Source of the DNA: Methanomassiliicoccaceae archaeon
Lineage (GTDB): Archaea; Thermoplasmatota; Thermoplasmata; Methanomassiliicoccales; Methanomethylophilaceae
Assembly (NCBI GenBank): GCA_031254685.1
Contig: JAIRTZ010000139.1
Location: 1 to 16,898 of the forward strand
DNA: 16,898 nucleotides
Reading direction: 5' to 3'
The first letter of the stretch is position 1. Each line of letters begins with the position of its first letter. Shown here piece after piece: positions 8,307-14,415 of this stretch. The translations under genes and the position numbers were made by a program. The notes under the pieces were generated by a model. It had not been told where the DNA came from. It ran no database searches and worked only from the letters and a program-made list of their open reading frames with translations.

Positions 8307-8358
8307 GTTTATAGTCTTAAGAACCGACATTCTGTATGTACGAAATAGTTTAAATAAT
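8307..8358 (-). promoter_or_regulatory. Promoter region of the 961-aa secreted protein gene
   Basis: Two TATA-like boxes face left. CTATAAAC (complement of 8307-8314) is ~25 bp from the ATG and would give a leaderless transcript. TTATTTAAACT (complement of 8347-8357) would give a ~35-nt leader containing AAGGGA just before the start. The sequence does not decide between them. Confidence 0.4.
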
Positions 8359-8819
8359 GTAGGATTAACCCTGGCGCTATTGACACCATAAAATACATGG
8401 TTTCTTAAAAACTATCAAATATCTTGCCCGAAACTCGGTTTATAAATTCCATTAGTTAATTCTTTTATATTAAGTATATAAAGTATAGATATATGCCGCC
8501 GGACGTCTGCATCACATTAACGCCATTGAAAAATGCGCCGGGAACGACCGTGCGGAGCGCCGCGCGGATCGGCCGTCCCGTATGTTTTGACCGTGCGGAG
8601 TTACATCCATGCACACATCCTTTGCACCCATTTTTCAGCGAACGATTCTAACAAAGTAACAGCATATTGACATCCGTTCCGGACCTATGTGTTGCGGCAG
8701 ATTCGGCGGCCCGATCGAGGCGGGCAATGACTTTTGCGTTGATCGCGGCCGAAGGGCCGGGGACAGGGTGTGTGCACAAACATACGCCGCGCGCGGCCGG
8801 ACCGACAAGTATACTATAG

Positions 8820-8860
8820 AAATTATATATACTATTATTTTGATACTATGCTAAGGAGGA
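8820..8860 (+). promoter_or_regulatory. TATA box and strong Shine-Dalgarno for the zinc-ribbon/TM2 gene
   Basis: AAATTATATATAC at 8820-8832 is a TATA box that predicts a start near 8850. AAGGAGGA at 8853-8860 is the best Shine-Dalgarno in the window, nine bases before ATG 8870, and fixes that start. Confidence 0.6.
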
Positions 8861-8869
8861 ATACCTTAC

Positions 8870-9259
8870 ATGTATTGCAACAAATGCGGAATTCAGATCG
8901 CAGACCAACAGGAGTTCTGCGGCGGATGCGGCCAAAAGGCCGGCGGATCGGTACAGATGCAGTCATACGTGGCCCTGCGCGAGAAGAGCTCGGGCGCGGC
9001 CGCGCTGCTCTCGTTCTTATGGGCGGGGCTCGGGCATCTGTATATCGGAAAGATCGCTCTCGGGCTCGTACTGATGCTGATATACCCTGTGGTGCTCGGC
9101 CTCGGATTCTTTGTCCTTGTCGGCGCCATGGGGCTGTTCGGGCTTGTGCTCTTCGCTGTCATCGTACTTGCGGTTTGGATATGGTGCATATTCGACGCGC
9201 ATAAACGGGCCAACGAGTACAACGATTTCCTGAGAGCGAACGGAAAACGGCCGTGGTGA
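8870..9259 (+). CDS. Zinc-ribbon and TM2-domain membrane protein
   Basis: 129 residues. The N-terminus is a zinc ribbon with C3-x2-C6 and C17-x2-C20 in a CGGCG context. A short linker follows, then a TM2-type domain with two or three hydrophobic helices: ~45-60 with WAGLGHLYIGK, ~60-80, and ~85-108. The signature pieces GxGHLYIGK and the post-helix DAHKRAN are present. It should be a small integral membrane protein with a cytoplasmic metal-binding head. The TM2 family has no single agreed function in prokaryotes. The start is fixed by the SD at 8853-8860. A T-rich tract at 9280-9297 probably ends the transcript. Confidence 0.88.
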   Translation: MYCNKCGIQIADQQEFCGGCGQKAGGSVQMQSYVALREKSSGAAALLSFLWAGLGHLYIGKIALGLVLMLIYPVVLGLGFFVLVGAMGLFGLVLFAVIVLAVWIWCIFDAHKRANEYNDFLRANGKRPW

Positions 9260-9279
9260 ACACGCGCATCGTCCAAACC

Positions 9280-9297
9280 TTTTTCATTTCATTTTTT
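9280..9297 (+). terminator. U-tract terminator after the TM2 gene
   Basis: A T5 run near 9280 and a T6 run at 9292-9297 lie 20-38 bases past the stop at 9259. Archaeal termination relies mainly on such U-tracts. No hairpin is seen. Confidence 0.4.
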
Positions 9298-9368
9298 CCG
9301 ATCTCTTTGATATCCTTGTCTTCCGTTTTTTGCAACAATTAAATACAGACTACCGTATCCGCATATCC

Positions 9369-9647
9369 ATGACCGATTACGGGGACAGTCCGATCGATGC
9401 GAAACGCACACCGGGAGTGGTTGTGATAGGCGCGATACTCATGGCGGTCGGAATGATCATCTTCTTCTTCGCAATATACTCGTTAGTGATGTGGGCCCTC
9501 GGAAATTACAGTTCATTCGGGCTGTTCGGCAGCATATTGGTCATGTTCCTCGGCACCATGGTCATGGCCGCGGGAGGCGTGTGCGTGTTCATGAGCGCGT
9601 TCCGCATGTTATTCGGCCGGAGAAGACGCAGGCGCTCCCTCTATTAG
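9369..9647 (+). CDS. Small two-helix membrane protein of unknown function, ending in TAG
   Basis: 92 residues from ATG 9369. Two hydrophobic helices are seen (roughly residues 15-40, VVVIGAILMAVGMIIFFF..., and 50-78), then an Arg-rich end (GRRRRRRSLY) expected to stay in the cytoplasm. A longer TTG start at 9330 is possible. However, a TATA-like AATTAAATA at 9337-9345 places transcription start near 9367, so I prefer a leaderless ATG at 9369. It ends in TAG, while every other complete gene in the window uses TGA. If TAG were read through, the frame would extend eleven codons past it to TGA 9681-9683. No family is recognised. Confidence 0.7.
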   Translation: MTDYGDSPIDAKRTPGVVVIGAILMAVGMIIFFFAIYSLVMWALGNYSSFGLFGSILVMFLGTMVMAAGGVCVFMSAFRMLFGRRRRRRSLY

Positions 9648-9663
9648 GCGCCGGATGGACAAT

Positions 9664-9672
9664 CTTTAATAA
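9664..9672 (+). promoter_or_regulatory. TATA box of the tRNA-Val/tRNA-Ser pair
   Basis: CTTTAATAA is centred ~28 bp before the first base of the tRNA-Val gene. A single promoter would serve both tRNAs, which are only five bases apart. Confidence 0.5.
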
Positions 9673-9695
9673 TCCCTTGTTGATGGTGGCGCACC

Positions 9696-9771
9696 GGGCT
9701 CGTGGTCTAGCGGTTATGACGGCGCCCTTACAAGGCGCAGCTCGCCGGTTCAATCCCGGCCGGGCCCACCA
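9696..9771 (+). tRNA. tRNA-Val (anticodon UAC), CCA encoded
   Basis: A complete cloverleaf is seen. The 7-bp acceptor pairs GGGCTCG 9696-9702 with CGGGCCC 9761-9767 (one G-U pair). The D stem is GTC/GAC. The anticodon stem is GCGCC/GGCGC with loop CTTACAA (anticodon TAC). The T stem is GCCGG/CCGGC with loop TTCAATC. The discriminator is A 9768 and CCA is encoded at 9769-9771. It decodes GUA and probably GUG valine codons. There is no intron. Confidence 0.96.
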
Positions 9772-9776
9772 ACATT

Positions 9777-9863
9777 GTGGAGGTAGCCCAGCCAGGTAAG
9801 GCGATAGACTGCTAATCTATTGTCCGAAAGGACCCGCGAGTTCGAATCTCGCCCTCCACGCCA
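9777..9863 (+). tRNA. tRNA-Ser (anticodon GCU), CCA encoded
   Basis: The acceptor GTGGAGG 9777-9783 pairs with CCTCCAC 9853-9859. The anticodon stem is ATAGA/TCTAT with loop CTGCTAA (anticodon GCT). A long class-II variable arm contains TCC-GAAA-GGA. The T stem is GCGAG/CTCGC with loop TTCGAAT. The discriminator is G 9860 and CCA is encoded at 9861-9863. It reads AGC/AGU. It lies five bases after tRNA-Val and is presumably co-transcribed and processed from the same precursor. Confidence 0.96.
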
Positions 9864-9929
9864 TTACTCTCTCTGAATCCGTATGCTGCGGGAAAAGCGA
9901 TTATAAGCCTGAGATGCCTCATCCCCGTG

Positions 9930-10739
9930 ATGGTCAGCGGAACATTATGCATCATCGGGTGTCCCATCCTTGAGGATGAGATCATTTATTCATTGCGCAC
10001 CGACCCGGATGAGAAGAATGTTTATCTTATAGACTCGCCGCCGGCGCATACGCTGAAGAAAAAGCTTGAGCTCAACGGCATACCGTTCGTATCGATCGAC
10101 GAATGGGACTTCGACAAAGGATTCTACGAGATCGAAGAAAAGAAATTCAACGTCATCGTCATTATGAACAAGCTCGGCCTCCATTCCCGTCCCGATGAAC
10201 TGCGCAGGACCATCGAGGAACAGATGAGGTGGTACAGAGACCGATTCGACGCCATCGCATTGTATTACGGGATGTGCGGCAACGCCGGATGGGACGTCAG
10301 CAAATGGGCATCCAAAATCCTCAGCATACCGGTCTTCGTGTTCCGCGACAGGAAGGAGGAAGTATGCGACGACTGCATCGGAGTGGCGGTCGGCGGCCAT
10401 TCCGAATATTACGCGTTCGTCAGGAAATATACGGGAATGCTTTTCGTCACCCCGGCGATAGCAGAGAATTGGGATGACTTCGCGAAGGAGATGAATATGC
10501 TGAAAGGGTTCGATGTATTGGGGATCCATTCCGTCAAGGAAATGTTCGCACTGTTCGGGTACAAGAACATGGTTAGGCTCGATACCGGCATAGGGATCAG
10601 CGGAGGCGTCCTTGACAAAAGTTTTCAGCACATCTCGGAGATCACCGGGCTCCTGCCGGTGACCGCCGCTCCGGGGTCCGCGGACATGTACCCCACCGAA
10701 CGGCTGTACAAGGATGCGAAGGGATCCCTGAGACAGTGA
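9930..10739 (+). CDS. DUF1638-family protein
   Basis: 269 residues from ATG 9930. A GTG three bases upstream is possible, but TATA-like GATTATAAG at 9899-9907 is ~26 bp before 9930 and supports a leaderless ATG. Family-like motifs are IIGCPILEDE (C7, C11), LHSRPDELRRTIEE (84-97), ALYYGMCGN (C116), CDDCIGVAVGG (C146, C149) and MLFVTPAIAENW. This is the pattern of DUF1638 (PF07796), common in methanogens and bacteria with corrinoid-dependent methyl transfer. The biochemical role is not established. The retained Cys and His residues hint at metal or cofactor binding, which is an inference. It stands alone between the tRNAs and a separately promoted phosphoesterase gene. Confidence 0.82.
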   Translation: MVSGTLCIIGCPILEDEIIYSLRTDPDEKNVYLIDSPPAHTLKKKLELNGIPFVSIDEWDFDKGFYEIEEKKFNVIVIMNKLGLHSRPDELRRTIEEQMRWYRDRFDAIALYYGMCGNAGWDVSKWASKILSIPVFVFRDRKEEVCDDCIGVAVGGHSEYYAFVRKYTGMLFVTPAIAENWDDFAKEMNMLKGFDVLGIHSVKEMFALFGYKNMVRLDTGIGISGGVLDKSFQHISEITGLLPVTAAPGSADMYPTERLYKDAKGSLRQ

Positions 10740-10789
10740 CCTCACGGGATGATGAAAGTTTAATCTATCTTGATGCTCTTCGAATCCTC

Positions 10790-11425
10790 ATGAGATCGAT
10801 AGTCGTCACCGACATCCATGCCAAGACGTCCACCGCCGAGCTTGTGAACAGGGCCGCGGACAAGTATGATGCGGACAATATCCTGATACTCGGGGACATC
10901 ACACACTTCGGGCCTGCCGGCCTTGCCTCCGATTATATATCGTCGCTGAACAGGACCGTCTACGCCATACCGGGGAACTGCGACCCGCTCGACCTCCCGG
11001 AAACGATATCGAAGGTCGCCATGGACATGCACGGGAAAGCCGTCACAGTGGACGGCGTCAAGATCGTCGGGCTCGGAGGGTCGAACCCGACCATATTCAA
11101 CACCCCGTTCGAGATCCCCGAGGATGAGATCTTTTCAATACTCGACCCGCTGTGCGGAAAGGTCACCGTGCTGATGGTGCACGCGCCCGCGTTCGGGCAC
11201 CTTGACGAGATACCGTCGGGGATGCACGTCGGCAGCGTCTCGACAAAAAAGATAGCCGACAAGCACAGGCCGCTTGTCGTATTGTCGGGGCACATACATG
11301 AGGCGCGCGGAACGAAGGAGCATAACGGAACGCTGTTCGTCAACCCGGGAGCGGCCAAGGACGGTTACGCTGCGCTGCTTGTCATCGATAAAGGGAAGGC
11401 AAAAGCCGAACTGTTCAGTCTTTGA
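10790..11425 (+). CDS. Calcineurin-like metallophosphoesterase (COG2129-like)
   Basis: 211 residues from ATG 10790. A longer GTG start at 10736 overlaps the preceding stop. It adds 18 residues ahead of the conserved core, and a TATA-like element near 10757-10765 lies ~26 bp before 10790, so the short leaderless start is preferred. The dinuclear metal motifs are complete: TDIH (D8, H10), LGDITHFG (D36), GNCD (N63, D65; Cys replaces the usual His), MVHAP (H131) and SGHIHEARG (H168, H170). The GGSNP and NPGAA blocks match the 'related to Icc' group. It should be a cytoplasmic phosphomonoesterase or phosphodiesterase; the substrate is unknown. Its last 11 bases overlap the end of the convergent ATPase gene. 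Confidence 0.88.
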   Translation: MRSIVVTDIHAKTSTAELVNRAADKYDADNILILGDITHFGPAGLASDYISSLNRTVYAIPGNCDPLDLPETISKVAMDMHGKAVTVDGVKIVGLGGSNPTIFNTPFEIPEDEIFSILDPLCGKVTVLMVHAPAFGHLDEIPSGMHVGSVSTKKIADKHRPLVVLSGHIHEARGTKEHNGTLFVNPGAAKDGYAALLVIDKGKAKAELFSL

Positions 11426-13448
11426 ACGACGCGTTCATCTCCGCGATCAGGTTTTTGAACCTTTTCTGCTCGTCCGGCGTCAATGATGCGAAACCGTCCG
11501 TCTTCGAGCGCGCCCAGTTCATGAACGCCTTCGTCAGCTTCATCCTTGTGTATTCGTTCCCCATGCGGTCGTCGAATATCTTCAGTATCGGGGTGTTCGG
11601 CATTGACGTCACATATTGCGCGACATCCCATCCCAGCTCCGATTTCGCGATCGCGGCGAGCGTTTCCCTCATGAGGTCCTCCAGGGTCGGCGCTCCTATC
11701 TCGAGGTCTATGAAGTCGCGCGACCTTATCACATGCCTCACGCCCACCGCGTTGATGAGACGCTCCTGATCGCGCTTGTGCATCTCGGATATCGAATCCG
11801 ACAGCGCCGTCACGCGTAACTTCTTTGCATGCATTATCGTTGCGAAATATGCGATCTTCCCGGTTGAGGAAACGGGCATTATCACGATGTCCTTGTCCAG
11901 CGCCGGGACTCCCGCGGACCTCATCATCTCCGATATCGTGTCAATATACCAATAATCGGTGAGGTTCTCGAGTATCAAGTTCTTCCCGTTGGAGAACATG
12001 CTCTGCGCTATATCGAATCCGAGTGCTTCCTGCACCGGGAGCAGCGCCGCGTAATCCGTTGCCGTTTCCGGCGTGCACACCATCGTTCCTGCCTCGCGGT
12101 CGGTCATCTCGACGACGCGCACCTTTTCCAATTCGTTCGCGCCGATCATGAACGGCGAATGCGTTGAGAACAGCGTCTGATTCTTTTCGCTTAACTTCGT
12201 GACGGTGTTCCTGAACTCCGCCTGCTTCAGCGCGTGCAGACTCGTTCCTGGTTCGTCAAGAAGCAATATGCTGTTATCGTGTTTCGAATCCGCTTCGGCG
12301 AAGAAGACCACAAGGAACGAGAACGTCCATTGGAACCCTTCGGACCTTTGGTCGAGCTCCACCTTCACTCCGAGCTCGTCCTTTACGACCACTTTCAGAT
12401 ACTGGCCGTCGACGTCTATCTCCAATGTGCTCGCCTCCGGTTTTGTGAGGTCCGGGTTCCATATCCCGCGTATCTCCTCGGTAAGCCTGATGCTCGCCGC
12501 GTTCAGCCTGTACTTCCGGTCATCCAGGCGGTCCATGTATTCCCGAAGTTCCTCATCCGTTTCGATATCGGCCTTGCTTATCTCGCCTGTGATGGCGAGA
12601 TCGTTCGCAGTGAATCCCAGGAATTTTAAGAAACATTTGTTCCCGTAGTCGTACTCGGCGTCCTCCATCAGGTCCTTATCGATCCTTTCCGCCATCTTCC
12701 TCAGATGTATTATCGGGCGCACCTTGAGATAATTGCTGTACAGCACGAATTTGGGCAGCAGGGAGCGGCATACGTTCAATGACCGTTCGCCGAGCTCCAC
12801 GTGCGCCAGCTGGTCCTTCAGCCGTTTGTACCTTTCCTCCTCCGCCCCGCCTTCGTCCACATAGACGAGGTTGCCCTTCATCCATGACGATAATCTTTTC
12901 GACAGGTCCGCGTCTATCCGGTCCTCGGCGTTCATCAGGCCCAATACGTTAAGCAGGTCGTTGCTCGGGATGTCGTCGGCCGGGGCGGACGGGTTCTCTT
13001 TTTTGAAATTTTTATCGATGTGGGCGCTGAATCTGTCCAGGTCCTTGTCTATGTCCGCGAATGTCAGATGCCTGGGGCCTCCGTCGATCCTGTGCCAGCT
13101 TGAGTTATCAAGACGCCGGCCGACGACGTACGTGGCGTTCCCGAATCCCGGCGGCAGCAGCGCCACATCGGACGGTTCCAATGCGAAATGGCATTCCACC
13201 ACCGTGAACGCCGACGGGTCTATGCCGCCGCGCGCGATGTCGCGGTCGTAGTCCGACCGCGGATAGTCCCTGAGCGGATTGAACGGCATCACTCCCGAAG
13301 GAGGGTTCAGACGCTGGAGCGCCTGGAATATTGCCGTCTTACCGGACTCGTTCGGACCGACGAAGATCGTCTTCGTCCTCTCTATATCAAAATAACCTGT
13401 ATCCTTTATGCTCTTGTATCCTTTAATCCTAGCTTTGACGAGCCTCAT
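11415..13448 (-). CDS. OLD-family-like AAA ATPase with degenerate Toprim-like domain
   Basis: 677 residues. The N-terminal ABC-type ATPase half has Walker A GPNESGKT (31-38), Walker B SILLLDEPGTSLH (D398, E399) and an H-loop in FSTHSPFMI (H430). The region between is long and helical. The C-terminal part looks like a Toprim fold: LILENLTDYWYI supplies E494 and D498. The second acidic motif is LSDSISE, so D551 remains but the usual DxD partner is Ile553. OLD-like proteins are ATP-regulated nucleases, many tied to phage defence or repair. Here the nuclease site may be weakened or lost. No UvrD-like helicase or other defence gene is adjacent. A TATA-like TATATA (complement of 13481-13486) lies ~35 bp before the ATG. 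The end overlaps the convergent phosphoesterase gene by 11 bp. Confidence 0.85.
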   Translation of the reverse strand: MRLVKARIKGYKSIKDTGYFDIERTKTIFVGPNESGKTAIFQALQRLNPPSGVMPFNPLRDYPRSDYDRDIARGGIDPSAFTVVECHFALEPSDVALLPPGFGNATYVVGRRLDNSSWHRIDGGPRHLTFADIDKDLDRFSAHIDKNFKKENPSAPADDIPSNDLLNVLGLMNAEDRIDADLSKRLSSWMKGNLVYVDEGGAEEERYKRLKDQLAHVELGERSLNVCRSLLPKFVLYSNYLKVRPIIHLRKMAERIDKDLMEDAEYDYGNKCFLKFLGFTANDLAITGEISKADIETDEELREYMDRLDDRKYRLNAASIRLTEEIRGIWNPDLTKPEASTLEIDVDGQYLKVVVKDELGVKVELDQRSEGFQWTFSFLVVFFAEADSKHDNSILLLDEPGTSLHALKQAEFRNTVTKLSEKNQTLFSTHSPFMIGANELEKVRVVEMTDREAGTMVCTPETATDYAALLPVQEALGFDIAQSMFSNGKNLILENLTDYWYIDTISEMMRSAGVPALDKDIVIMPVSSTGKIAYFATIMHAKKLRVTALSDSISEMHKRDQERLINAVGVRHVIRSRDFIDLEIGAPTLEDLMRETLAAIAKSELGWDVAQYVTSMPNTPILKIFDDRMGNEYTRMKLTKAFMNWARSKTDGFASLTPDEQKRFKNLIAEMNASFKD

Positions 13449-13480
13449 CTGAATGCATCCCCGCGTTCGATTGACATTCC

Positions 13481-13486
13481 TATATA
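13481..13486 (-). promoter_or_regulatory. TATA box of the OLD-like ATPase gene
   Basis: TATATA on the minus strand predicts a start near 13458 and a ~10-nt leader before ATG 13448. Confidence 0.4.
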
Positions 13487-13524
13487 CGGCTTCTGTTTAT
13501 TAATTAGTTGCTTGATGCATGCGG

Positions 13525-13628
13525 GCGTATGCGCAGCGCAACGCCGATACCGTTGCGTTAGGCGCATATGCTCCGGCAAGAGTTGCGCAGTTCCGGAACG
13601 CTGCGTGCCGGCGCGTCTATTATTATCT
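13525..13628 (+). ncRNA. Candidate structured RNA: two stem-loops followed by a U-rich tract
   Basis: Stem-loop 1: the outer 10-bp stem is GCGTATGCGC 13525-13534 with GCGCATATGC 13562-13571 (one G-U). There is a small internal loop, then the inner perfect 7-bp stem CGCAACG 13537-13543 with CGTTGCG 13551-13557. Stem-loop 2: CCGGCA 13573-13578 pairs with TGCCGG 13606-13611, and the inner CGCAG 13586-13590 pairs with CTGCG 13601-13605. A TATA-like TTTATTAATTAG at 13496-13507 would start transcription near 13528. TCTATTATTATCT at 13616-13628 could terminate it. There is no reading frame and no known RNA family is recognised. It might instead be a DNA-level operator or binding site between divergent genes. 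Confidence 0.35.
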
Positions 13629-13635
13629 GAAAAAG

Positions 13636-13644
13636 CTTTAAATA
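13636..13644 (+). promoter_or_regulatory. TATA box (with purine-rich BRE) of rps8e
   Basis: CTTTAAATA is preceded by GAAAAAG at 13629-13635, a good archaeal BRE/TATA pair. It predicts a start near 13667 and an ~8-nt leader before ATG 13675. Confidence 0.6.
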
Positions 13645-13674
13645 GGGTACTATCTTTAGTCGACCCGATACAAC

Positions 13675-14055
13675 ATGGCACTTTGGCAGGGTAAATCAAG
13701 GAGAAAGCCTACCGGCGGCAGACTGATCTCCAATAAGGGCAAAAGAAGGTTCGAGATAGGGACCGAGAAGCAGTTCACCAAGATCGGCGCGACAAGCCTC
13801 AAGAGATACCGCACAGCGGGCGGAGGCGTCAAGGTAAGGATGCTCTCAGCGGAGTACGCGAACGTCGTCAGCAGGAAGAGCAACGTCGTGACGAAAGTGA
13901 AGATACTCGGAGTGAAGACCAACCCCGCCGACCCGAACTACGTTCAGCGCAGTCTCATCAACAGGGGCGCGACCATCAGGACTGAGCTTGGTGACGCCGT
14001 GATAACATCGAGGCCCGGACAGGACGGCGCCGTGAACGCCGTTCTGATCGAATGA
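13675..14055 (+). CDS. rps8e: 30S ribosomal protein S8e
   Basis: 126 residues, the usual archaeal length. The N-terminus MALWQGKSRRKPTGG and the segments KRRFEIG, VRTELGDAVITSRPGQDG-like (read here as IRTELGDAVITSRPGQDG) and VNAVLIE are typical of archaeal/eukaryotic S8e, which has no bacterial homologue of this type. It is a component of the small ribosomal subunit. It is the first gene of a two-gene unit with srp19 13 bases downstream. Its own strong TATA box lies 31 bp upstream. Confidence 0.97.
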   Translation: MALWQGKSRRKPTGGRLISNKGKRRFEIGTEKQFTKIGATSLKRYRTAGGGVKVRMLSAEYANVVSRKSNVVTKVKILGVKTNPADPNYVQRSLINRGATIRTELGDAVITSRPGQDGAVNAVLIE

Positions 14056-14068
14056 AATTCTGAGTGAC

Positions 14069-14359
14069 ATGACCTACGATAAAGACAACGCGATCGTATT
14101 GTGGCCCGAATATTTTGAGGCCGGCCGCAAACGTTCCGAAGGACGGCGGGTTCCTAAGGAACTGTGTGTGAAGGAACCGAGCCTGGACATCATTGCGAAG
14201 GCGGCCGCTATTCTCGATCTCGAATACGAGATATTCGACGATGCCGCCTATCCCGCCAACTGGCAGGCGAAACGCGGATGCGTGCGCGTCGAAAAGGGAA
14301 AAATGAAGAAGTCCAAGCTGCTGGTCAAGGTCGGACAGTGCCTCGTGGACAACCAGTGA
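14069..14359 (+). CDS. srp19: Signal recognition particle 19 kDa protein
   Basis: 96 residues, normal for archaeal SRP19. Diagnostic pieces are VLWPEYFEAGRKRSEGRRVPK (~10-30), where SRP19 contacts 7S RNA helices 6 and 8, the AAAILDLEYEI helix, and a Lys-rich C-terminus (KGKMKKSKLLVKV). It helps assemble the SRP on its RNA so that SRP54 can bind, a step in targeting secreted proteins such as the adhesins in this window. It is co-transcribed with rps8e. A GAGTGA SD-like element precedes ATG 14069, and a T6 run at 14364-14369 follows the stop. Confidence 0.95.
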   Translation: MTYDKDNAIVLWPEYFEAGRKRSEGRRVPKELCVKEPSLDIIAKAAAILDLEYEIFDDAAYPANWQAKRGCVRVEKGKMKKSKLLVKVGQCLVDNQ

Positions 14360-14363
14360 ACCA

Positions 14364-14369
14364 TTTTTT
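14364..14369 (+). terminator. U-tract terminator of the rps8e-srp19 operon
   Basis: Six consecutive T residues lie five bases past the srp19 stop, ahead of the separate promoter of the next gene. No hairpin is seen. Confidence 0.4.
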
Positions 14370-14386
14370 ACGTACGGCTGTGCACA

Positions 14387-14397
14387 TTTAATTATAA
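14387..14397 (+). promoter_or_regulatory. TATA box of the nnr gene
   Basis: TTTAATTATAA is centred ~24 bp before ATG 14416, which implies a leaderless transcript. Confidence 0.5.
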
Positions 14398-14415
14398 CCT
14401 GTGTAATTATCTGCT

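Larger units (their letters stand above)
8287..8869. other. 583-bp intergenic region with divergent promoters and an unexplained GC-rich stretch
   Basis: No convincing gene is seen here. The left part (8287-8510) is very AT-rich, with TATA-like boxes facing left for the 961-aa adhesin. A strong rightward box also lies here (AGTATATAAAG, around 8474-8484). The right part (~8510-8815) is GC-rich without a good reading frame. It contains a perfect 12-bp direct repeat (GACCGTGCGGAG at 8546-8557 and 8589-8600). The last ~50 bases carry the promoter and SD of the gene at 8870. Confidence 0.6.

Noticed and set aside
9330..9368. Upstream TTG start for the small membrane protein
   Set aside because: The region contains a TATA-like box placing transcription start near 9367, so the extra 13 codons would not be transcribed.
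9696..9863. tRNA pair as an integration site for a mobile element
   Set aside because: No integrase, direct repeat of a tRNA 3' end or phage gene is seen within the window.
10736..10789. Upstream GTG start for the COG2129-like phosphoesterase
   Set aside because: It precedes the conserved core by 18 residues of no family character, overlaps the previous stop and includes a TATA-like element suited to ATG 10790.
11415..13448. Phage-defence island around the OLD-like gene
   Set aside because: No helicase, restriction, toxin or other defence gene is adjacent; the neighbours are a phosphoesterase and ribosomal protein S8e.
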